NCBI GenBank assembly: GCA_020025115.1
Contig: JAHHSP010000023.1
Span: 1 to 13,887, forward strand
Direction of reading: 5' to 3'
DNA: 13,887 bases
Origin: Collinsella sp.
GTDB lineage: Bacteria; Actinomycetota; Coriobacteriia; Coriobacteriales; Coriobacteriaceae
A program made the position numbers and the translations under genes. The notes under the pieces are model-generated. The model was given only the letters and a program-made list of their open reading frames with translations. It was not told where the DNA came from and did no database searches. Of this stretch, positions 6,798 through 12,534 are shown piece by piece; within the stretch, counting starts at the first letter, position 1, and the number at the start of each line of letters is the position of its first letter.

Positions 6798-8171
6798 CTA
6801 CGCGTTCCATCCGTCGATGGAGAGCGGGTCGGGCATGGTGGCATAGATGTGCTCCTCGGCCGTGGCCGGCTTGCCCTCAAAGAGGCGCACGAGGCGGTCG
6901 AATTGGACGGCGAGCCACTCGAGCGGATTGGGAGGCGCGAGTCTGTTGGCCGTTGTGAGCTTGACGGATCCGACGGCCTTGCCGTTTTGGGCATAGGTGA
7001 CCGACCCCGCGGCGGTTCCTGCCTCGTGCTCGCCACGGAGCTCGTCGACCTCGACGTTCTGTTCGATGGCGCCTCCGAGCGTGAACACGCGCGCGGTCGC
7101 CTCTTCGTCGGCGAAGGTGAGGTCCATGAGCTTGTCGGACCAATCGGCGCAGGTCGCCTCGGCGGCCAGGGGCACGCCCCCGACCTGCTTGGGACTGGTG
7201 GCAAGCGGCAGGTTCGCAAAGTGCCCGTAGTACCAGTTCGCGAGCGTCAGCGTATCGTTGAAGCGTCCCTCGTCGCCCTTTGAGCCGAAGAGCGCGATAT
7301 GAACCTCGCCCTCGGGTTCGCGCGAGAACGTGCACACAAAGCACTCGCCCGCCTCGTAGGTACTGCCCGTCTTGCCTCCAAGATTGCCATCGCGCCCGAG
7401 GATTTTGTTGCGCACGGTGAGGGGTAGGGACCGCACGCCGCCGTCGGATGAGGTGACGTGCATCTCGGTGGCGCCGCTGCAGGCAAAGGAGCGGAAGTCC
7501 TCATTGCGCCACGCCTCGGCCCAGATGCGCGTGACGTCGTGCGCGGTGCTGTGCAGATTGCCGACCCAAGCGCCGAAGTCGAGGCCATGGGGGTTCTCGA
7601 ACAGCGTGTCGGTGCAGCCGAGTTGGGCGGCGCGGTCGTTCATGGCCTTGATGAAGGTCCCGTACGGATCGGGGCTGGTGGGATCGATCTTGCCGCCGAC
7701 GTGCGTGGCGATCGCGGTGGCCACATCGTTGCCGCTCATGACCATGAGGCCGGTAAGCGCCTGCTCAAGCGTGAGGGTGTCGCCCTCTTTGAGGCCCACG
7801 CAGGATTCGCCCACCGTCGCGGCGGCGCGATCGACGGTGAGAATTTCGGATGGATCGCAGTGGTCGAGTGCGACGAGCGCGGTCATGACCTTGGTGGTCG
7901 AGGCGATTTTGATGGGGGAATCGGCTCCGCGCTCGTAGTACACGGAGCCGTCGGGACGCATGATGATGGCATGGGTTGCCAAGATGTCCGGCATCTCCGC
8001 CTCGTTCACGCCGAGTTCGCGGGCGGGTGTTCCCAAGACGAGGTCATCCAGGCTCGCGGCGGCGTGCGCGGGTGATGGGGCCATGAGCGACCCGGCTGCG
8101 AGGACCGTGCAGGCAAGGGCGATGAGGTGCCGCTTGCAGCGGATGGAGGAGGATGAATGCGAGTGTTTCAT
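6798..8171 (-). CDS. dacA: PBP5-type D-alanyl-D-alanine carboxypeptidase
   Basis: Removes the terminal D-Ala from peptidoglycan pentapeptides outside the membrane. The 457-residue precursor starts with a basic stretch and hydrophobic core (about residues 11-30) and a likely signal peptidase site after A37 (AHA before AA). The serine active-site motifs follow in order: S91-T-T-K94, S146-G-N148, and K267-T-G269. The C-terminal part contains a PBP5-like domain and an amphipathic stretch near the end (WLAVQFDRLVRLFEG) that may anchor it to the membrane. The start at 8171 gives a clean signal peptide; an upstream in-frame ATG at 8264 would add 31 unsuited residues and precede the likely promoter. 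The upstream Shine-Dalgarno is weak. It is transcribed away from the VanRS-like pair, whose relatives in resistance clusters control D,D-peptidases. Confidence 0.92.
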   Translation of the reverse strand: MKHSHSSSSIRCKRHLIALACTVLAAGSLMAPSPAHAAASLDDLVLGTPARELGVNEAEMPDILATHAIIMRPDGSVYYERGADSPIKIASTTKVMTALVALDHCDPSEILTVDRAAATVGESCVGLKEGDTLTLEQALTGLMVMSGNDVATAIATHVGGKIDPTSPDPYGTFIKAMNDRAAQLGCTDTLFENPHGLDFGAWVGNLHSTAHDVTRIWAEAWRNEDFRSFACSGATEMHVTSSDGGVRSLPLTVRNKILGRDGNLGGKTGSTYEAGECFVCTFSREPEGEVHIALFGSKGDEGRFNDTLTLANWYYGHFANLPLATSPKQVGGVPLAAEATCADWSDKLMDLTFADEEATARVFTLGGAIEQNVEVDELRGEHEAGTAAGSVTYAQNGKAVGSVKLTTANRLAPPNPLEWLAVQFDRLVRLFEGKPATAEEHIYATMPDPLSIDGWNA

Positions 8172-8210
8172 GGGCAGTCCCGGTGGTTCGCCAAAAAGGT
8201 GCTTTCGAGG

Positions 8211-8230
8211 ACAGTACAGCACAGTATAGA
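8211..8230 (-). promoter_or_regulatory. Candidate dacA -10 overlapped by ACAGTA repeat
   Basis: On the minus strand TATACT (plus-strand 8223-8228) is a good -10 about 50 nt before the dacA start, but the -35 position is poor, which suggests an activator may be needed. On the plus strand ACAGTA occurs at 8211-8216 and 8221-8226, a direct repeat with 10-bp period that overlaps this -10 and the probable start site. Confidence 0.4.
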
Positions 8231-8343
8231 CTCTCGTGTGGACGCGATCGCGCCCTTCCTTCAATTTCTGAGAATCGGCTGCCGTATGCCGGAAGAGCGG
8301 AATGGGGGCGTGGCGAGCCTCGCCGCCGCGCGTCGACGGCCCG

Positions 8344-8360
8344 CCTTAAACCTCCCTTAA
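8344..8360 (+). promoter_or_regulatory. CCTTAA direct repeat, candidate OmpR-family operator
   Basis: CCTTAA at 8344-8349 and again at 8355-8360, exactly 11 bp apart. Tandem half-sites at one-helical-turn (11 bp) spacing are the usual binding pattern of OmpR/PhoB-family regulators. The repeat lies about 40 bp before the candidate -10 of the VanR-like gene and about 170 bp before dacA, in the divergent region, so either or both genes could be controlled. Confidence 0.4.
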
Positions 8361-8397
8361 GCGCCCGGCTGTGGGGACGCCGCGCTGCGGGATGTCC

Positions 8398-8403
8398 CAT
8401 AAT
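8398..8403 (+). promoter_or_regulatory. Candidate -10 of the VanR-like gene
   Basis: CATAAT at 8398-8403 is a good -10 match 25 nt before the GTG start. The -35 region (around 8375) is GC-rich and does not match TTGACA, which fits an activator-dependent promoter, possibly using the CCTTAA repeat upstream. Confidence 0.4.
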
Positions 8404-8427
8404 GGACGAGACGGAAAGGAGCGCATC

Positions 8428-9141
8428 GTGGACACGCCTCGTATCCTCGTCGTGGACGACGAGAAGACCATCACCGACCTTGTGGGGATTTACCTGCGCA
8501 ATGAGGGGTTCGATGTGACGCTGGCGTATAACGGTGCCGATGCCGCCCGCCTCATCTTGGAGCGTGAATTCGACCTCGCCGTGCTCGACATCATGCTGCC
8601 CGATGTTGACGGCTTCGAGCTCCTCCGCACCATCCGCGCCGAGCGCACCTATCCGGTTATCATGCTCACCGCGCGCGACGGCCAGTCGGACAAGATCGAG
8701 GGCCTCGCCCTCGGTGCGGACGACTATATGGTCAAGCCCTTCCGTCCGCTCGAGCTCGTGGCGCGCTGTAAGGCGCAGCTTCGCAGGTATACGCGGTACG
8801 GCAGTCGCGAGCAGGCGGTCTCCGTTGAGGATACGGGCCCGATCATCTCCTTCAACGGCCTCGAGATCAATCGCGATGCCCGCACGGTCACCGTGGACGA
8901 GAGGTCGGTGCGCTGCACCCCGCTCGAATACTCCATCTTGCTGTACCTCGCCGAGCACCGTGGCCACGTGGTGCCGGTCGAGGAGCTGTTCCGGGCTGTA
9001 TGGGACGAGGAGTTCATGGCAGGATCCAACAACACCGTCATGGTGCACATCCGTCACTTGCGGGAGAAGCTGGGCGACGACGCCCAGAACCCGCGCTTCA
9101 TCAAGAACATCTGGGGCGTGGGCTACACCATCGAGAAGTAA
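8428..9141 (+). CDS. VanR-like OmpR-family response regulator
   Basis: A 237-residue two-component regulator. The receiver domain has the acidic pocket VVDDE (D10, D11), phospho-acceptor D54 in VLDIMLP, T81 and K103 in MVKPF. The linker ADDYMVKPFRPLELVAR-CKAQLRRY is strikingly close to enterococcal VanR. The winged-helix C-terminal domain includes FNGLEIN, TPLEYSIL, SNNTVMVHIRHLREK and WGVGYTIEK, also VanR-like. GTG 8428 was chosen because AAGGAG (8416-8421) lies 6 nt upstream and conserved sequence begins there. It is followed 83 nt later by its kinase. The divergently oriented neighbour is a D,D-carboxypeptidase. No vanHAX ligase genes are in the window, so this is probably a chromosomal cell-wall regulator rather than a resistance cluster; that is inference. 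Confidence 0.9.
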   Translation: MDTPRILVVDDEKTITDLVGIYLRNEGFDVTLAYNGADAARLILEREFDLAVLDIMLPDVDGFELLRTIRAERTYPVIMLTARDGQSDKIEGLALGADDYMVKPFRPLELVARCKAQLRRYTRYGSREQAVSVEDTGPIISFNGLEINRDARTVTVDERSVRCTPLEYSILLYLAEHRGHVVPVEELFRAVWDEEFMAGSNNTVMVHIRHLREKLGDDAQNPRFIKNIWGVGYTIEK

Positions 9142-9224
9142 GGCTCCGTCGGGGCTCCCCATTCCGGCGATGACCTTCGCGTTGCATCCCGAGACATCTC
9201 GAAAATGAGGCGAAAGCAGGGTAG

Positions 9225-10601
9225 ATGAACGTTGAGAGAAAGAGGCCGGCGCGGCAGCAGCACGCGCCGGTGAACCCCATGACGGGGTTGCCCGGCGACC
9301 ATGCGGAGATACCGAGGCAGTCGGTCTCCGCCGACGGTCCCGCCACCGATGCCCCGGCTGCCTCCGCCGCCGGAGACCGTTCCTTCACGACCTCGAACGA
9401 TTCGATCGACGAGGTCCTCGACAAACTGCGGATCTTGCTCGACAGCCGCCTGCTCTCACTGGTGGTGCTGGCCCTGCTCTCGTTCGTCGTCATCGCGCAC
9501 GAGAGCCTCATCGCGTTCCTCATCGCGATCGTCGTGGGCCATATGCTCACGGACCGCTTCGTGACGGTCCGTCGTGCGGTCACGCTCGGCGGCTCCGCTT
9601 GGTTTTCCGTGATCTTCTTCGGGTCCCTGCTCACGGCCCGCGCACGTCCGTTGTTTGTCGACATCGATTACCTGTTCATGTTCTGCGGCTTTTTGCTCGC
9701 ATGCGCGGTGTGCGGCGTCTTCTTCGTGGGACGCGCGCTGTACTATGCGGGTTATGACCGCGGCCAGGCCGCCGCGGACCGCGTCATCGCCGATCACCTT
9801 GTCGACCGTTTGATCGACAACCCGCAGGATGTGGACAACCTGGATGGGACTTTCCTCGAGGTGGAGGGCGCGATCAGCCGCGTGCGCGACCAGGGGCGGC
9901 AAGTCGCCGATGCCCTGCGCGACGAGGCGCGCCGCAAGGACGATCTGGTCACCTACCTCGCCCATGACCTCAAGACGCCGCTCGCCAGCGTCGTTGGTTA
10001 CCTCTCGCTGTTGCAGGAGGCTCCCGACCTGCCCGTCGAGCAGCGCTCCCGTTTCACCGGCATCGCGCTCGACAAGGCGCACCGTCTCGACGCGCTCATC
10101 GAGGAGTTCTTCGACATCACGCGTTTCGATTTTCACGACATCGTGCTCACGCGCGGCTATGTGGACCTGTCCCTGCTTCTCGCTCAGGTTGCCGATGAGT
10201 TCTATCCCACCCTCGCCGAGCAGGGCAAGCACGTCGCAGTCGATGCACCGCTGAATCTCACGGTCCTCGTCGACGGCGACAAGATGGCGCGCGTCTTCAA
10301 CAACGTGATGAAGAACGCGATCGCCTACAGTTATGAGGGCTCGACGATCCGCATCGAGGCCGTGCGCGGGGAGGGCTTCGTGACCGTGCGTTTTGAGAAC
10401 CAGGGCGACCCGATTCCCGCCGCCAAGCTGGGGACGATCTTCGAGAAGTTCTATCGCCTGGATGCGGCCCGCGCGACCAATCGCGGCGGCGCCGGCCTGG
10501 GCCTCGCCATCGCAAAGGAGATCGTGACCGCGCACGGCGGAACCATTGCGTGCGAGTCGACCCCTGAGTGCACGGTGTTCACCATCGCCGTGCCCGCTTG
10601 A
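9225..10601 (+). CDS. VanS-like sensor histidine kinase
   Basis: A 458-residue membrane kinase, partner of the VanR-like regulator just upstream. Residues 1-70 are polar, rich in P, A and S, and probably disordered in the cytoplasm. Four hydrophobic segments follow at about 76-91, 93-108, 119-137 and 149-168, with very short loops and hence no sizeable extracellular domain. The dimerisation domain holds H247 in YLAHDLKTPL, and the sequence on to GYLSLLQEAPDLP and DEFYP closely recalls VanS. The ATPase domain has VFNNVMKNAIAYS (N box), IFEKFYRLD and GGAGLGLAIAKEI (G boxes). ATG 9225 has only a modest AGGG close upstream. A palindrome-like CGAGACATCTCG (9190-9201) lies in the gap after the regulator gene. 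The signal sensed is unknown; cell-wall stress is plausible from the family. Confidence 0.9.
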   Translation: MNVERKRPARQQHAPVNPMTGLPGDHAEIPRQSVSADGPATDAPAASAAGDRSFTTSNDSIDEVLDKLRILLDSRLLSLVVLALLSFVVIAHESLIAFLIAIVVGHMLTDRFVTVRRAVTLGGSAWFSVIFFGSLLTARARPLFVDIDYLFMFCGFLLACAVCGVFFVGRALYYAGYDRGQAAADRVIADHLVDRLIDNPQDVDNLDGTFLEVEGAISRVRDQGRQVADALRDEARRKDDLVTYLAHDLKTPLASVVGYLSLLQEAPDLPVEQRSRFTGIALDKAHRLDALIEEFFDITRFDFHDIVLTRGYVDLSLLLAQVADEFYPTLAEQGKHVAVDAPLNLTVLVDGDKMARVFNNVMKNAIAYSYEGSTIRIEAVRGEGFVTVRFENQGDPIPAAKLGTIFEKFYRLDAARATNRGGAGLGLAIAKEIVTAHGGTIACESTPECTVFTIAVPA

Positions 10602-10623
10602 CGAGGACGTCTCGACCTGAACT

Positions 10624-10655
10624 CCCCAAGATGGGGGCTGCCCCTAAATCGGGGC
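10624..10655 (+). terminator. Tandem C4/G4 hairpins after the VanS-like gene
   Basis: CCCC (10624-10627), GGGGG (10633-10637), GCCCC (10640-10644) and GGGGC (10651-10655) lie in a row. They can fold as two small hairpins with loops AAGAT and TAAATC, or as an alternative nested structure. A weak T-run (TTTGT) follows at 10662. It could end the VanRS-like transcript, but the stems are short. Confidence 0.35.
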
Positions 10656-10704
10656 CTCCGGTTTGTCAGCGTTTGATATGCCGAGGGCGCTCGACGCATC
10701 CGGG

Positions 10705-10732
10705 CTTACACGCGCCTTACATGTGGTTCACG
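10705..10732 (+). promoter_or_regulatory. Candidate PhoP box upstream of pstB
   Basis: CTTACA at 10705-10710 and CTTACA at 10716-10721 repeat with exactly 11-bp period, and a third related TTCAC follows at 10727-10731. Tandem TT(A/T/C)ACA units at about 11 bp are the known PhoP binding pattern of Gram-positive bacteria. The box is 65-90 bp before the pstB start, where an activator would bind ahead of a -10 (a weak TACCAT at 10753-10758). The likely regulator is encoded downstream at 11821. Confidence 0.6.
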
Positions 10733-10796
10733 GGTGCCTGAAATGCAGGTCGTACCATGCTGGGAGCTGTGAGCAAGGACACGAGGAGGCTCGAAG

Positions 10797-11672
10797 GTGG
10801 ACTACACGCCCGAGGATAGCGCCCAGGCGATGGCACGTGCGGCCGAGGAGGCTGCCCTGCGCGAGCGGGGCGACGCGCCGATGGTTCCCGCCGGATTGGG
10901 GAGCGAGACCGCCCCTGCGCACAAGACGCGCATCTCCGTTGAGAACGTGAACCTGTACTACGGCGACCATCATGCGTTGAAGGACGTGTCGATCGACATT
11001 CCCGAGCGCGAGATCACCTCGTTCATCGGGCCGTCCGGTTGCGGCAAGTCGACCCTGTTGCGCTGTCTGAACCGCATGAACGATTATGTGAAGGACTGCC
11101 GTGTCGAGGGGTCCATCAAGCTCGACGGTCGCGACATCTACGCCGATTACAACACCACGCTGCTGCGCCAGCGCGTGGGCATGGTGTTCCAGTATCCCAA
11201 TCCGTTCCCCATGAGCATCTACGACAACGTCGCCTACGGCCCGCGCGGCGCCGGCGTGAAGAGTCGCAGCGAGCTCGATGCGCTGGTGGAGGATTCCCTG
11301 CGCCGCGCCGCTCTGTGGGATGAGGTCAAGGATAAGCTCAAGGAGTCCGGTCTGGGCCTATCCGGCGGCCAGCAGCAGCGCCTGTGCATCGCTCGCGCCA
11401 TCGCGGTGCAGCCCGAGGTCCTGCTCATGGACGAGCCCACCTCGGCGCTCGACCCGATCTCGACGGTTCAGGTCGAACAGCTCGCCATGGAGCTCAAGCG
11501 CGACTACACGCTCGTGGTGGTTACCCACAACATGCAGCAGGCCTCGCGCATTTCCGACTCCGTGGCTTTCTTCCTGCTGGGTGAGCTCGTCGAGCACGCA
11601 CCCACCACGCAGATGTTCAAAGCTCCGCGCGATCAGCGCACCGCCGATTACCTTACCGGTCGTTTCGGTTGA
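10797..11672 (+). CDS. pstB: Phosphate ABC transporter ATP-binding protein PstB
   Basis: The cytoplasmic ATPase subunit of the high-affinity phosphate importer PstSCAB. Motifs in order are Walker A GPSGCGKST (78-86), the PstB-typical LRCLNRMND (88-96), Q-loop FQYPNPFPMSIYDNV, signature LSGGQQQR (188-195), Walker B LLMDEP (209-214) with SALDP, and H-loop H244. The end, TADYLTGRFG, is typical of PstB. The protein has 291 residues against about 250-260 usually, because of a polar, Ala/Glu-rich N-terminal extension of about 40 residues. GTG 10797 is supported by AGGAGG (10784-10789) at 7-nt spacing. The usual operon partners pstS, pstC and pstA are not upstream, and phoU does not follow directly. 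The gene therefore seems to be transcribed alone from a promoter with a PhoP-like box. Confidence 0.95.
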   Translation: MDYTPEDSAQAMARAAEEAALRERGDAPMVPAGLGSETAPAHKTRISVENVNLYYGDHHALKDVSIDIPEREITSFIGPSGCGKSTLLRCLNRMNDYVKDCRVEGSIKLDGRDIYADYNTTLLRQRVGMVFQYPNPFPMSIYDNVAYGPRGAGVKSRSELDALVEDSLRRAALWDEVKDKLKESGLGLSGGQQQRLCIARAIAVQPEVLLMDEPTSALDPISTVQVEQLAMELKRDYTLVVVTHNMQQASRISDSVAFFLLGELVEHAPTTQMFKAPRDQRTADYLTGRFG

Positions 11673-11687
11673 TCGAGCATATCGGAT

Positions 11688-11730
11688 GTGCGTCCCGCAT
11701 GCGGTACCCGGTGCCGTGCGCGGGACGCAC
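11688..11730 (+). terminator. Long GC-rich hairpin between pstB and phoP
   Basis: A perfect 11-bp outer stem (GTGCGTCCCGC at 11688-11698 with GCGGGACGCAC at 11720-11730), an internal A-C/T-G/G-T region, then 5 inner pairs (CGGTA with TGCCG) around the loop CCCGG. It starts 16 nt after the pstB stop. There is no T-run after it (GCCGTTGTAT), so it may be a leaky terminator, a transcript-end stabiliser or a processing site separating pstB from the regulator genes. Confidence 0.5.
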
Positions 11731-11820
11731 GCCGTTGTATCGGCGCGGGGCGGCCAAGACCGCGCGGCGGTGTCGTCCAGTGGGTAGAATTGTCGAAACA
11801 GCCGAGGAGGTATCGTTCAC

Positions 11821-12534
11821 ATGATCTATTACGTCGAAGATGATGACAACATCAGGGGCCTGACCCTGTACGCCCTGCGTCAGCAGGGTATCGAGGCAGA
11901 GGGTTTCAGCTGCGACAGCGAGTTCAAGGTCGCCGTCGCCCGCCGCGTGCCCGATGCCGTGCTCCTCGACATCATGCTTCCCGATACCGATGGTCTCGAG
12001 ATCATGCGCCGCTTACGCGCGGATCAGGCAACTGCGACGGTGCCCATCATGATGCTCACCGCGAAGGACTCCGAGCTCGACAAGGTCGTGGCCCTTGACG
12101 GCGGAGCCGACGACTACCTGGCAAAGCCCTTCTCCCTCATGGAGCTCACGAGCCGTTGCCGCGCCCTGCTGCGTCGCGGCGGCATGATGAGCCGTCCCGC
12201 CCCCGAGATGCTGAGCGTGGGCGGCATCGAACTTTCGCCGAGTCACCGCGAGGTCCATGTGGACGGCCATGAGCTCAAGCTCACCTTGCGAGAGTTCGAT
12301 CTGCTCGAGTATCTCATGCGCAAGCCCGGCGTCGTCTTCACGCGCGAGTCGTTGCTTCAGAGCGTATGGGGATGGGATTTCGACGGCGGTTCGCGTACTG
12401 TCGACGTGCATGTTCAGACTCTGCGCCAGAAACTCGGGTCGCATGCCGACCGCATCGAGACGGTTCGCGGCGTGGGCTATCGCCTGGTCGATCGGCCCGC
12501 GGCCGATGAGGCGGCCGTGGATTCCGCCGAATGA
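11821..12534 (+). CDS. phoP: PhoP/PhoB-like OmpR-family response regulator
   Basis: A 237-residue two-component regulator, probably the phosphate-starvation regulator because of its place between pstB and a PhoR-like kinase. The receiver domain shows the acidic residues of VEDDD (6-9), phospho-acceptor D50 in LLDIMLPDTDG, T80 in MMLTAKD, and K102 in AKPF. The winged-helix domain shows LTLREFDLLEYLM, VFTRESLLQSVWG, RTVDVHVQTLRQKLG and VRGVGYRL. ATG 11821 follows GAGGAGG (11804-11810) at 10-nt spacing. A possible -10, TAGAAT, lies at 11785-11790 without a matching -35. I see no TTACA repeats directly before this gene, in contrast to pstB. The stop overlaps the kinase start in ATGA. The PhoP assignment rests on context; RegX3-like or other relatives are not excluded. 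Confidence 0.85.
   Translation: MIYYVEDDDNIRGLTLYALRQQGIEAEGFSCDSEFKVAVARRVPDAVLLDIMLPDTDGLEIMRRLRADQATATVPIMMLTAKDSELDKVVALDGGADDYLAKPFSLMELTSRCRALLRRGGMMSRPAPEMLSVGGIELSPSHREVHVDGHELKLTLREFDLLEYLMRKPGVVFTRESLLQSVWGWDFDGGSRTVDVHVQTLRQKLGSHADRIETVRGVGYRLVDRPAADEAAVDSAE

Noticed and set aside
8172..8264. 31-residue N-terminal extension of the carboxypeptidase (start at 8264)
   Set aside because: It would put a polar segment before the signal peptide and start upstream of the likely dacA promoter.
8211..9141. A vancomycin-resistance cluster
   Set aside because: Only VanR- and VanS-like regulators and a PBP5-type carboxypeptidase are present. No D-Ala-D-Lac ligase, dehydrogenase or VanX dipeptidase is in the window, so resistance cannot be claimed.
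9205..9228. A 7-codon frame overlapping the VanS-like start, as a leader peptide
   Set aside because: It is very short, has no clear ribosome site and no conserved feature; such frames are common by chance.
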